Shown piece by piece: positions 1 to 11,257 of a DNA stretch of 64,000 bases. The stretch is from Helicostylum pulchrum (Eukaryota; Mucoromycota; Mucoromycetes; Mucorales; Mucoraceae): positions 310,001 to 374,000 of the forward strand of contig JAIXMO010000019.1 in NCBI GenBank assembly GCA_025677825.1, written 5' to 3'. A program made the translations under genes and the position numbers. The stretch's first letter is position 1. The number at the start of each line of letters is the position of its first letter. The notes under the pieces were generated by a model that did no database searches, had not been told where the DNA came from, and worked only from the letters and a program-made list of their open reading frames with translations.

Positions 1-830
1 AACATATTGAAACGCTTGCGAAGCGTATTCCTGCCAAGTTGGTACAAGGGTAAAGTAGAAAGACAGAGAGAGAGAGAAAGAGACGAAAGACTGATTTTTG
101 AATTGGTTTTATAGTTATGGTATGACAGAAACTACATCAGGTGTAATTTCGCAAGGTGTTGAAGGTGGCGTTGCAGGTAAAGAAAAAATTGGAGTGATTT
201 ACGACATTTTTTTAACATCAAATGTTTATTTATACAGGCTCTATTGGTATTTTATCACCCAATATGGAATGTAAAATTATTAACGCAGAAGGAAAAGAAG
301 TTGGTGATGATCAAGAAGGAGAATTCTTATTTAGAGGGCCTAGTATTATGAAGGGTTACTATAACAACGATAAAGCCAACGCAGAAACATTTACAACAGA
401 TGGTTGGATGCGTACAGGTGATGTTGGTAAATATGATTCCGAGTCTGGAGAGTTCTTTATCTTGGATCGTATTAAGGAATTGATCAAGTTTAAGGGGTTC
501 CAAGTTGCACCTGCTGAGTTAGAAGCTATTTTGACAGGTCTTGATATTGTGGCAGACTGCTGTGTGGTTGGACTGTATGATGAATCTCAGGCAACTGAAA
601 TTCCTCGTGCCTATGTTGTTGTTCAACCTAATGTTGAGGCTAATGAAAAGACTGCTAAATTGATTGATGATTATGTGACAAAGAACGTTACAAATTATAA
701 AAAGTTACGTGGTGGTGTCAAGTTTGTAAGTGCTATCCCAAAGAGTCCTTCTGGAAAGATTCTTAGACGTGAAGTGAAGGAGTGGCTCAAAGAAGAGCAA
801 AAGCAAATTGCAATCAAAGCTCGTTTGTAA
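1..830 (+). CDS. 4-coumarate-CoA ligase-like acyl-CoA synthetase (3' part only)
   Basis: This is the C-terminal part of an ANL-superfamily adenylate-forming enzyme; the gene starts outside the window. Exons are 1-49, 115-176 and 238-830. Exon 2 carries the motif YGMTETTSG. Exon 3 carries the acyl-adenylate signature GWMRTGDVG, then the hinge around DRIKELIKFKGFQVAPAELE and the C-terminal catalytic lysine region PKSPSGKILRR. Family knowledge: these enzymes activate a carboxylic acid with ATP and transfer it to CoA. The protein ends in ...IKARL, and ARL fits the PTS1 peroxisomal signal ([SAC][KRH][LM]), so I infer a peroxisomal 4CL-like enzyme rather than a cytosolic phenylpropanoid enzyme. The substrate cannot be read from this fragment. 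Confidence 0.9.
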
Positions 831-1147
831 TAATAGTAATTGTAATAATAAAAGTTAATAAATGAAACGTGTAATACCTTGCTCCAGCATATACCGTAAA
901 TAAAAAAACACGTTGTAAAAAAAAAAAGGTAGAATACAACTGATTTCATATGCTAAAATTTGATGACGAATTATAAATACATTTTTTAATCTAAATATGA
1001 TCGTGTAACCTTCCATTGTATGGACAGTAATCCTACTTACATAAAACGCTGAAACCAACGTCACAATGGGCCTTTTTTTAAAAATATATAAATTAGGAAA
1101 ATTAACCCTTTTCAACTACTTTTTCTTTACAAGCAATTTTTTTTTTA
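831..1147. other. Intergenic, 317 bp
   Basis: AT-rich spacer between two genes on the same strand. It ends in a T-rich run directly before the ATG at 1148, which is usual for promoters in this window. No gene or repeat is evident. Confidence 0.5.
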
Positions 1148-4100
1148 ATGGAAAATATTGAACTAATAAAGCAACCTTCAAGAAATGAAGAACGAAAATT
1201 GACCGAATCTATCGAGTCGCATCATAGTGATAAAATGGAGCGAGATCATTTAACTGGTACCAGTACTCGACGCTCTACAGAAAACATTATACCAGAACCA
1301 AAGACTATTAAAAAACCGTTAGGTCAACGCATTATGGCCATGATACCACCTTACCAGCTGACACGTACTGTTGTGAAGGCCTCTATTGCTATCCTGATTT
1401 CTTTATTGTTTGTGTTTGAGGAACAATGTAGAAATGCTATTGGACCTGCTTCAATCTTGGTCCCTATCAGTACACTCTTAAACTTTCCTGTTAGACCACT
1501 GGGTAAAAAAAAAAGTTGTAATTTCTACGCAAAAATACTAATACTTTTTTTTTGTAGGTGTTCAAATCGAGGTACTAAATTATTGGATCACAAAATAAAA
1601 GTTTTTTTAACACTTTTGATAGGCTTCTTTTCAAGGCTTGCTGGGCGCACTTATTGGATCTGCATGGTGTTTTCTGGGTAAAAGGCACCCTCATAAAACG
1701 AAAAATTTTTATTTAAAACTAAGCTTTTTTTTCTGTTATAACAGGAATGTACCTTGCGCATATTGCAAGAGATCCTTCTATTCCTATTCCAGTTCAACCG
1801 AACTCCAGTGCCGTTTTAGCCATCTTTATGCTTATTGGCGTTTTCGGACTTACTTATGTCCGTATAAAATTTGCTCAAGGTAAAACAATAACAGCGAGAT
1901 TCAAGTAACCGGAGAACTAAAATCCCCCTCCTCCTTTTTTTAATAGCTAATTTTGGTGTTATTTTTGCCAGTATGATCGTTGCGGTAAAGTACCGTTTTT
2001 AGATGATATAACTCGTGGTTATTCATATTTTCTGGTTTTTTTTTCTAGTTTTGTTTGACTCAAGCTTCTGTAACACCAGGCTTTCAACCTGCAATTGTGG
2101 TAAGTTGCACAGCTTGTTAAAAAAACCATCAATCTGACCATGAAAAATTATACATTTTTTTGTCACATGAAAATTATATATTATATAGTACATGTTTTTG
2201 AAGCCTATTGCAATGGCAGCAGCAATTGGGCTCGCGGTTGATATTCTTTTATGGCCTGATGATAGTATTACGCAGTATATGGGGGTTTTGTGTAAATCGC
2301 TAAAGGAATACAATGCTTTTTTTCAAGAACAGACCAATGCATTTTTAACTAATACAACAGAAGAAAATATTATCATGACTTTACCTAAACTGAATGCTCG
2401 TTTACATAGTACTGTACTTTCTTTGATTGATAGTAAGCGTGAAGTTAAAAGAGAAATATTGTTTAATAGACTTTCGCATAAAGATATTAGTGGTCTTACC
2501 AGAGTTATCAAAACTATGCGAAGTCCTTTGCATGGTATTGGGCTGAGTTTGATTACAAAAACGGATCGATTAATGGAAATCAATAAACCTTATTTTTCTT
2601 CTGTTACCGAGGAGGAACCATCAGATCACAAGAAACAGTTTTTGTCGCAGTTGGAAGAATCAAGAAAAATTAGTCAAGATCTAAGTGATGCCTGTGTGTC
2701 GACCTTAAATGAATGTAATGATCGATTAATGAAATTTAGTGGTAGACCTAGATCATTAAAAAGTACTATCCTTTGGCCTTTTCCTCGTATATTTTTATCT
2801 GATTATACTACTAACAAGAAATCTCAAAGTCAAGAAACTGGTGAACAAAGTACTCGCGTGCTTGCTGAACGTTTAAACCAAGCCATTGCCAAGTTTGAAC
2901 AAGCTACCAAAAAATCGCCTTTTATCTTTGTTGAGCCAAATTCAAACAAATTTCAAGACCGCTTCAATAGTTTATTACAAGTCATTTATTTGTTTCAGTA
3001 TAATTTAGTTGAACATGCAAATCGTATAAGCACACTAGTGACCTGTTTAGAAGATATCGAAACTAATCGTACTAGTAGAAAATTTTGGTTTCCTCGTCTC
3101 ACTTTACGTAAATACTTTAGATCTACTGGTATTAATCCAAATATGGGTGGTCAAGTCGGTTCTACTACTATCGGTAATGGTGAAGCCGAACAAACGATGG
3201 AAAATGGCAGTCTAAATTTAACAGAAACTTTAACAAGGCCAGATATGTTCAATAGTCGTGAAGAAGATATTCAATTATCTGGTCTAAGAACTCGTCAAGG
3301 TATTGTGTTTTCGCGTGATCCTGATATCAATCCTCCTGTTACTGCCTTTGAACGATTTTTTTATAAAGTGCATATCTATACCAAATGGATGAAAAGTGAT
3401 GATTCTATGTTTGCTTTAAAGACTGCTGGTGGTTTCGTGTTACTTTCATTACCCGCTTTTTTACCTCAAAGTGCTGGCTGGTTTTTTGATTGGCGTGGTC
3501 AATGGGCTACTGTTACCCTTATGATGTGGATGTTTCCCATGGCTGGTATGTTTACACTTACGTAAGTATTCTTTAAAAAAAATATGTATGAAAAACTCAC
3601 ACCTTTTTCTTTGATCAGGATTATTCTTAGAGTAGCTGGAACTGCGTTAGGAGGTGTTCTTGGTATTATCGTTTGGAAAATTGTTGATGGAAATCCTTAT
3701 GGTCTAGTTGCTCTCACATTTGTTGTAATGATGCCTTTGTATTATTATTTTTTTACTGGTGAAGTAATAAAAGTTGTAATTATTATGACACAAGTGACAT
3801 TACTATTAGTAAGTAAACAAAGAGAAGAAAACGGAACAACATGATACTAATCAGCATCGCTTTGTTATTATCAGGTTATTTGCTACGAATATCAATATGT
3901 TTTAAGCGGTGCTCCAACATATGATTCTATCGAGATGGTGGCCGGAAAGGTAAAGTTATTATTTGAAATAATTGAGCGGTTTTAAAAGCTAACACTTGTA
4001 TCTTTTAGCGTATTTTCCTTGTTTTAATTGGTGTTGGTGCTTCTGCAATTTTATCCATGATACCTAAACCAGTAACAGGTCGTGTCGAACTTCGTAAACG

Positions 4101-4817
4101 TATTTCAAGAACCTTAGGCGATATGAGTAAATTATACGGTATATTGGTCGGTGACATTCTTTTTGCATATGAACAAAAAAAGGAGCCTACTGAAGGTCAA
4201 AGAAAAGCATTTAGAAAACTGACTCTCGGTATTCGTAGACAAATTGCAGATGAACATACCTATGTCAAGTTATCCAAATTAGAGCCCCCATTACGCGGAA
4301 AATTTCCCGTAGAAGTGTATACTCGATTAGTAGAAAAAGTAGATAATATGTCAGATCTTTTATTGGGTATGGCGCATGCATCAAGATCCGTTGATAATTC
4401 TTGGAAACGTAATCTTGCTCAAGTAATGCAGCAACAGCGTGTAGAATACGTAAGTTATATATAATACATTTTATGTAATAATCAACTAAAAGCCAACCTC
4501 TCTCTCTTTTTTTTTCACTGGTATAGCTTGCGGCTATCCTCTCTATTATGAAGTTACTTTCAGCTACATTATCTTCCAAGGTAGCTTTACCTCCATATAT
4601 AATGTCGCCGCTTCGATTAAGAGAAAAGTTCGCTGAAGGATTAACGCGAATTATCGTTGAGAAGCCTGATGGGCTCGATGATGATACCTTTCCAGGGTAT
4701 TGTGCGTACGCTGTAAATTCATATCAATTTTCAAGTGAATTGGGCGAAGTATTGGAATGCGTTGAGGAGTTGGTCGGTGTTGAAGACCCAGAACAATGGC
4801 TTATTTTGCATGCATAA
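1148..4817 (+). CDS. Aromatic acid exporter (ArAE/FUSC-type, DUF2421) membrane protein, 11 exons
   Basis: Exons: 1148-1502, 1558-1571, 1623-1677, 1745-1879, 1947-1984, 2049-2099, 2189-3561, 3619-3808, 3875-3949, 4009-4449, 4527-4817. They sum to 3018 nt, or 1005 residues. After a polar N-terminus (about 65 residues) there is a block of hydrophobic segments (VKASIAILISLLFVFEEQC, LLGALIGSAWCFLG, VLAIFMLIGVFGLTYV). A long soluble region follows, then a second membrane block (AGGFVLLSLPAFL, VTLMMWMFPMAGMFTL, LGGVLGIIVWKIVDG, VALTFVVMMPLYYYFF) and a soluble C-terminal domain. This two-bundle layout is typical of fungal ArAE proteins annotated as 'brefeldin A sensitivity' or DUF2421. The expected role is efflux of aromatic or other organic acids, which is inferred from the family. 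Exon 2 is only 14 nt. Confidence 0.85.
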
Positions 4818-5510
4818 ATATATATAATCTTTTTTTTTAAAAATAAATAAATATTTAGACAATATTATTGAACCTGTTTTATAATTTTTCCGTGTCAAAT
4901 ATTAAAGTATTTTTCACAACAAGAAACGGCAGGAAAAACTGCTTTTAAGTAAGTTTTACGATATCTTTAGCTTTTCCCTTGCCCTTTTTTTGTTGCTTTA
5001 ATTGTAATGATAAGGTAGTTAACTATAATGAAATATAATTAGATTATCATTGAAGGAGAGGAAATGTGGTATCACTAATCTGAGTTAAGAACAAATAAAT
5101 TACCAATTGAATTGCAAAAGAAAATGTAAATTGATATTACAAGTATAACAAAAGATGTTTGATGAATATAAGTTTATTAAAAGAAAATAATAAAAGTATA
5201 AAGAATAATAAGGATATTAAACAGATATAAACTCTGAGGTTATATTTATATCTGTTTTCTAATTATTTATAATGATTTGAAGAATGATTTTAAGTCGGGT
5301 ATATTTTTTCTAACCTGTAGCATTGTTAAGTCATTACATTAATGGTGGTTTGTATACACTTCCTCTTTCCGGCTTCTTGATCTCCCTATCTACCAAAGAA
5401 GAGAGATTTTTTCTCTCTTCAACGGGCTCACTAAGTTACAAAGATAGCATATATTCTTCGTGCTCTTTTTTCATCTTGTTTATTGTCTCCATAGTCTCGG
5501 AGATCCCACA
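4818..5510. other. Intergenic, AT-rich
   Basis: Spacer downstream of the exporter gene. It contains A/T-rich runs and no convincing gene. The open frame at 5323-5514 (+) has no recognisable motif and lies opposite the end of the decayed minus-strand gene that follows. Confidence 0.4.
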
Positions 5511-6060
5511 CTAATAAATTGGTGTTAAGAATAGGCAAAAATTAAACAATCTGAGCATACCCTCAACCCCCAGAAAAAGTTTTCCAGGGGCGTGACTTCT
5601 GTCCCAACGGACGCCTTTGTCAGTACAATTGTCAAAGAAACCCTTTCCATCAATTGCAAGTCGTATGAGGGTATCTCCATTGACCAGAGGTGTACCTTTT
5701 TTTCTACAATAATACTGTTATTTGGCTAGTCTCAGTTGTCAAAAATTAATATCATCTTACCACTAGCATGTATAAAGTATACCTTCAAATTTTTCTTTTG
5801 CGTAAAAATATTTTAGAAGGATGCTTTGTATCACGGATAAAGCAGCGAAAGCACCCTTCACATGATCATAACTAAATCTGGGGTTATCGGAAAGGCTTTA
5901 TTTTCCAGAGGTTTCCAAAATGCATACTTCAAAAGTATCATCCAGAACAATGGTTGCATCAGCATTGTAAGCATCTTCAGTAGCATCTAACAGCTTCTCC
6001 CTAGGGACAAATTTCATGACATCGCTATCGGCCGCAATCTCGAACATAGGCCAAAAGACC
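5511..6060 (-). pseudogene. Decayed protein of an unnamed family (Mucorales-type), internal fragment
   Basis: Reading the minus strand gives coding-like segments broken by stops and frame changes. The first (about 6056-5898) begins FWPMFE and contains DATIVLDDTFEVCILETSG, then a stop. The second (about 5890-5765) contains YDHVKGAFAALSVIQSIL and ends in a stop. The third (about 5705-5511) contains GDTLIRLAIDGKGFFDN. I recall 'LETSG ... DHVKGAF' as a pattern in uncharacterised, multi-copy Mucorales proteins; that recall is unverified. I know no function. The stops suggest a relic, although the gap between segments two and three could be an intron. Confidence 0.45.
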
Positions 6061-6154
6061 TTATAATTAAACATTGACTGGTTTTCCCCAAGTGTTTTAA
6101 CTTTGGGGAAATACGAATTTCTGTGTCTGGAAATTTGTTAGGTTCTTTCTTTTT

Positions 6155-6230
6155 GGAGAATTCTTAGTACACGTTCTATTTACACGCTCAGAAACGAGAG
6201 TGTGGTATATTACGTTTTACTTACCTTTAT
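6155..6230 (+). repeat. Dispersed repeat C, copy 1
   Basis: This tract can be aligned by eye with 10892-10964: both have GGxGAAxTCTTxxTACxCGxTC, then ATTTACACG, then TxTTxCACTTACxTTTA-like sequence. Both copies lie about 95 bp upstream (minus-strand sense) of fragments of the unnamed Mucorales-type family. Confidence 0.4.
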
Positions 6231-7695
6231 AAAGCATTTTTTAAAAAAGCAACTCGATATTTATACACTACCATAGTCGCCGTGAAACCACTTTTGAGCG
6301 CTTGTGCACGGATGTTGCTAGAAGCAGAACGGTATCCTTTTCTACGAACGTAAAAAAAGAAAAAGAGAAAGAAAAGTGATTATTTATGATAAAAAAAAAA
6401 TTAATTTTATTACGTACTTCTGATAAAATACACAGGTCTATATTTTCTCATGCGATGTATTTTAATCAATGCTGCCGGTTTACAGAGTTACGATATTTTA
6501 CGGACTCTATGTTTTTATTATAGGATCTACTCTTCGAGAGGATAACTGAAGTCGATGTTCAAATTAAGAAAAAAGCGGTCAAAATATATAAACTATAAAA
6601 AACAAGTCAGTTTGACTTCATTTTTTTAGGACCACCTGAAGAAATTGTTTAGTTGGATTTGGATCATCAAACAGCTTAAGAAGATATTTAGAGCTTTGAG
6701 TGGTACCAACACTATTATAAACGTTTTTGACAACTGGTAAATGGCTTGAAAAGTAGAACTAAAGATCCTGAGGATATTCTCGGTATGTACACCAGGTTGT
6801 TGAGGAGTGTGAGATAGTGTAAATACGAATAAATATCTTATCGAGAGGTATAAATAGTTTTCGGTCGGTACACCAAGATATACCAACTAAAGATACATGA
6901 ACCAGCTTTTCGCACCAGGATTTTTTTTTATAACACCTCATTCAAATGAGATAAAAATATCTTCATATACGGATGTGAATAAAAACTGTACATAGTAGAT
7001 ATAGTACAAGCCAACTATCACACATACAACTTTTTTTAAAAAGGAACAACCCACTTGTTTCAACCTCATTCGATAATAAGTTTGAAGTCCAATTGACACT
7101 TTTTTTTCACTTGGAAAAATCAATTGGGGTTTATATCTACCTTGTACTTGACTATCGAATTCAATTATAACTAACAAATAAAAGGATAAGGTAGGGTAGA
7201 AGAGATTACTTTTTAAAATAAACCAAAAAATAGAGCTTTATCTTGTACGAGTTTAAGGTCACCAGAATAACAGCTCCCTTTGACCGCCCCAATATCTGAG
7301 AGCGGTTGTGACTAAATAAAATATAAAATCACAATACTGTATGTCAAAGAGATTAAAGACTTTTTGAAAAACATTTATTATTATTATTATTATTTAAAAA
7401 AAAAAGTTACTAGTGCTTTGGCCTTTACAATAAGGAAACAAAAAAAGTTTCCAAAGTGAAAGTTTCCCAAGACTAACCACGAGGAGGTACACTAGCTGAA
7501 GCCTCATCACGTTCATACATATACGTGAAAAAAATATATATACATGTATCTAAATATAAAAATAAACACATACATAAATAAAAAAAAAAGATGATGATGC
7601 CAAAGGATAAGTATCCACAACAACACAACTACTTAATGAAACTGTTTTCCTTAGAGAAGATTACCGAGACGGGAACCATCAATCCAACCTTCCTA

Positions 7696-7785
7696 CGATA
7701 TCCGCATGGTTGGTGTGCCATTACACGCAGGTTAAAAGGGGGACTGCACGAACCGCTCGTAAACGAGGACGAGAGAGAAGGAGAC
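7696..7785 (+). repeat. Direct repeat unit A (about 90 bp)
   Basis: It begins CGATATCCGCATGGTTG and ends with CCGCTCGTAAACGAGGA...GAAGGAGAC. The partner copy at 7954-8039 shares both ends, with a more divergent middle. Each copy has a small inverted repeat CTCGTaaACGAG. I see no coding function. Confidence 0.65.
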
Positions 7786-7953
7786 AGAACCCACCAAGGT
7801 AGAATATACTCGCCAGAAATCAGAGTCATCAAAAGTTGGTCATTGCTTTTACAAACCCATTGACATTACTGGCAATATCCAACAAAAAGAACGAGTCAAA
7901 TCACTAAAGTTTTTTTTATCAGAAGACTGAATACCTCCAACTACAACACTTAG

Positions 7954-8039
7954 CGATATCCGCATGGTTGTGGATGCCGTTTCAACCAGGTGAGAAAGTC
8001 TGCATTAACCGCTCGTAAACGAGGAGGGGAGAAGGAGAC
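7954..8039 (+). repeat. Direct repeat unit B (about 86 bp)
   Basis: Second copy of the unit at 7696-7785, starting CGATATCCGCATGGTTG and ending CCGCTCGTAAACGAGGAGGG...GAAGGAGAC. The copies are about 258 bp apart start to start. Confidence 0.65.
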
Positions 8040-8235
8040 AAACAGCTCGTTAAAAACCACTTTAGCAACCGTTATGTCCTGTTGCTTTCAAAAGCCAGTA
8101 CAATTATAAATAGCAGTGTTTCAAAGGGAGGAAAAAGAAATTATATTCTAAAGAAATAAAAAAAAAAGGAATGGATCAGAATCAGTTTAGAAGCAAAATA
8201 AATAAAAATCCCATTTACCATTCTTTCCCGTCATA

Positions 8236-8449
8236 TTAACAACGAATACAACAACTGCAACACCAGTTCCAGCAGAAGCAGCACCAGCAGCACCAGCAGC
8301 ACCAGTAGCACCAGCACCAGTATTTACCGCTATAAATAGACATTATGATTAGGTTTAAATATTTATAAGTAAATCAGTTTAAATCCTTACCTTTTAATAA
8401 AAGGAACAATCACCACGATACAAAAGGATACAGTACTTGGAAGAAGCAT
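8236..8449 (-). CDS. Possible small secreted peptide, Trp/Cys-rich or Gly/Ala-rich
   Basis: A minus-strand ATG at 8449 opens a signal-peptide-like exon (MLLPSTVSFCIVVIVPFIK, 8449-8391) ending at a canonical GTAAGG. A 61-nt intron ends TATAG, and the second exon is 8329-8236. Canonical splicing gives a 50-residue product made largely of W, C and Y (WCCWCCWCC). The other frame of the same trinucleotide-rich DNA gives Gly-Ala repeats followed by a hydrophobic run. The repetitive DNA makes either reading uncertain, and it may be a relic. Confidence 0.2.
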
Positions 8450-10170
8450 CTTAAAAAGCATTATATTTATTAGTTCAGAAAACTAAAAAGCTTTTTTTTT
8501 AGCTCAATGTACTCAGGGTTTGGTTCATTACAGAAGAAAAAACCCCTTTAGATGCTTAATGTTTTAAAATGATTAACATTAAAGCTAATAAAAGTGAAAT
8601 GACAAGAAGTGAAGGTTAAAATAGGGTTTACTTGAATGTTTTTAGAAGCGTTTATGTAAACTTACATTTGTACCTGACAACATGCATCTGTCAAATAAAG
8701 GCGATCATATTTGTGTCAAAAGAAGCATTTTGTAACACAATAAGCTATTACAATACCCGCCACCAAACTGAATGTTTAGTTTCAAAATATCGCCATGAGC
8801 AACATTAGGCATATTAGGCAGTGTCTAGCTGTCGACTTTCAGAGAAAACAACAATGTGTATTGTACATGCTGTAGAAATTAGAAGACGAAGAGAAAAAAG
8901 GTTAAAAAAAAGGTTAAAAAATCAGTAGCGGAGTCTTTCTTTTTTTGTGCCTGCAAAAAAAATGCCCTGCCTGGGTTTAATATCACAGCTTTTTTTTTAT
9001 TCCAACGTGAAGAAAATAATACGACTACAGTTAATTAGAAGGGGATAAAGAAAAGTAATTTAAGGCTTATAATTTGTAAAAAAAAAAGACGTATTTAAGA
9101 GTGGAAAAAATCCACCCTTAAATCAGATATACCCTTATATCGAACAGTGAACGAAATAATTATATCCAGGAATATTTGACAAGCAAAATTACATTAGAAA
9201 AGAGATTTTTTCATTTGTAAACTTTCATCTTTATTAAATATATAAATATACTTGCACGTTAGTCTTTCCGAAGAAAGTTGACAAGGGTAACCACGAGAAG
9301 GTTTGTACCTATGTAGTTACCCTGAAAAAATAATATAAAGGTAACAAGTACCTTTAAAAAAAAGAGGATGGGTTGGATGGATGGATGGATGGAGGATAGA
9401 TAAAGTACAACTTTTTTTCAGTTTGAGACTTTCCCGCAAAGCTACAGCATTATCAGCATTATGAGTGCCTTTGTTGTTGTCGTACCTGTTGCTCTTTATT
9501 GAGCCAATAAACACAACAGTACCATTTTATTTTATTTTATTTTAGATACTATTTAGATAAGGTAACGAAGTATACACAAGACTACATATTATTTTGTGAA
9601 CAACCAGATACGTCATATAAACTCGTATTATTCTTGGAATCAGAAATGCTTTTACTATCTTGAGCAACTTTACACGTTGATAGAGCTTAAAGTAAAAAGT
9701 GTAAAGTTTGGGGGAGATTATTACGTGTGTAGTTAAACAACAGATAACAAAGTAATAATAAGAGTAGTGAGCACCAGACTGTTTAGTAGTCAACTGAATT
9801 ACAACTTAGGTTATTTATTTGTGAAAAGTGACATTCAACGACTAGTCTTTAGGAAAGCACGAGTCAAGAGACGTATACTTACAAAGGGACTTATATCAGT
9901 TAAAAGAGAGTGGGGAATAAAATAAAATAGAGTTTATATGCCAAAGGTAACGAAGTTTCTGAAGTTAATCCTAGGTCTGTATTGTTCTCCAAAAGATATT
10001 ATAAAACAAATGGGAGTTGATCAGAGAGGAATTATAAAGGGAAAACTTAGGAAAACCAGGTAGAATATTTGATAAACTTATTTATTACCAAGAACTTTCA
10101 TTCTCGTTTTGATTTACCTTAAATTTTCTAGGCGTAACAATATTTATTACACGAGCAGATATATATTTTC
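8450..10170. other. Gene-poor, AT-rich region
   Basis: No supported gene. The open frames at 9317-9514 and 9542-9793 (minus) look like chance frames. Short shared motifs occur: TAACCACGAGxAGGT at 7475 and 9288, and GGTAACGAAGT at 9561 and 9946. A dispersed repeat copy lies at 9768-9895. Confidence 0.4.
9768..9895 (+). repeat. Dispersed repeat, copy 1
   Basis: The start (GTGAGCACCAGACT, then TAGTxGTCAACT) closely matches 63311 onwards, and resemblance continues for about 100 bp (TTATTTATTT ... ACAAAGGG). The plus strand reads open for about 50 codons from the GTG, which could mean an old coding fragment. Confidence 0.5.
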
Positions 10171-10799
10171 TTAACAAGTCTTCATCACTTTGGTTAAATG
10201 TAGGAAGTGCTTGCTTTTAGGTGACTTTAGCGATTTCTTTATGAAGCTCCATTGGTCATTGGTATAGAGTTCTCTTTGCGATTCACTAGCTAAATCAAGT
10301 ATACCAGAAAGGCAATATGTATAGAGAGCGTTGTTTGGATTATCCAGGTTTTCATACCTATCAAATACCTTTCCCCCCTCTGATTTAAGAATGGAACAGA
10401 TCGATCGATCGTTAAACCGGATAAGAGAGTTAGCCTCCGTCACGTTCTATTTGATAAAAAGAAAAATAGTAAATAAATAAATAATTGAGGTCTTGAACGC
10501 ATTTTAAGCTTCTTACATAGTCAAATTGTACTTGTCTTCTGATTTCAGATCTTGTACCATTTTGAATTTTTTCATGTAATATATCCATGTAGTTGGCTCT
10601 TCGTTCAATTTCGTTAGCACAAGAGGAGAAAACACTATTTTCCTCTAACAACTCTACACAGAAAGTATTAACATCAGTGGTATTGGTAACCTATTATAGA
10701 ATATTGAGAAATAAAATAAATAATATTATCTTTAGATAAACTAACAGGAACATCGTTATCAAGCTGTTCTGTTATCCAATTATACACGTTCTTGTCATG
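10171..10799 (-). CDS. Unrecognised protein, 5'-truncated, three consistent exons
   Basis: Exons on the minus strand are 10799-10746, 10690-10517 and 10446-10171, with canonical GT/AG sites and a continuous frame of 168 codons. Translation contains VYNWITEQLDNDVPV, then TNTTDVNTFCVELLEENSVF, ERRANYMDILHEKIQNGTRS and a polar end with SIKKSLK-like residues (FIKKSLKSPKSK). A stop lies just upstream of the first exon, so the N-terminus is missing or in an unseen exon. It resembles the N-terminal part of uncharacterised Mucorales multi-copy proteins (from memory, unverified). No function is assigned. Confidence 0.4.
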
Positions 10800-10891
10800 A
10801 AGTAATCAATGGAGCTATTTATTATATCCTTGAAAGGGTTGCATGTTGAATGAGAATATAGACCGGCTGTATGTTTCTTTTTCTTTTTTTT

Positions 10892-10964
10892 GGGGAAATC
10901 TTGATACGCGGTCAATTTACACGTTCGATTTAAGTGTTCCGTATTACTTTTCACTTACTTTTAC
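10892..10964 (+). repeat. Dispersed repeat C, copy 2
   Basis: Partner of 6155-6230 (see there). It lies about 93 bp beyond the 5' end of the unnamed minus-strand gene at 10171-10799. Confidence 0.4.
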
Positions 10965-11257
10965 GGATGACCGTTACTCTAAGAAGAACCGTATCAGTTT
11001 GTACGTAAAATAAAAGAAAAAAGGGAAAAAGATCTTAAAAAACAGGATCAAGTATATGTAGGCGATAAAAAAAAGGATGATAATATAGATCTATTTATTC
11101 ATCACGGCGTAGTTATACCACCATTTTGTGTCATATACTCGTATGTATACGTTAGTTAATCATTTTTATTGTACATGTGAGAATCCTGTCGTTTAAACTT
11201 GATGCATGCAAGATTTCTTTTTATCCAGATAAAGCCAAGCTGAGTGAGTGCAGGAAA

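Larger units (their letters stand above)
6061..8235. other. Gene-poor region with relic repeats
   Basis: No intact gene is visible. On the minus strand near 6340-6270 a coding-like run (YRSASSNIRAQALKSGF) appears, but it is isolated. The several small open frames here (6626-6886, 6759-6941, 6938-7177, 7591-7863) have low-complexity or unremarkable translations. A duplicated unit of about 90 bp lies at 7696-7785 and 7954-8039. Confidence 0.4.

Noticed and set aside
7591..7863. 90-codon frame on the plus strand spanning repeat A
   Set aside because: No recognisable motif, and it overlaps a duplicated non-coding-looking unit whose second copy does not keep the frame.
8262..8328. CAGCAC-type trinucleotide run as a possible CRISPR array
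   Set aside because: Units are 3-12 nt without unique spacers. This is a simple repeat, and the genome is eukaryotic.
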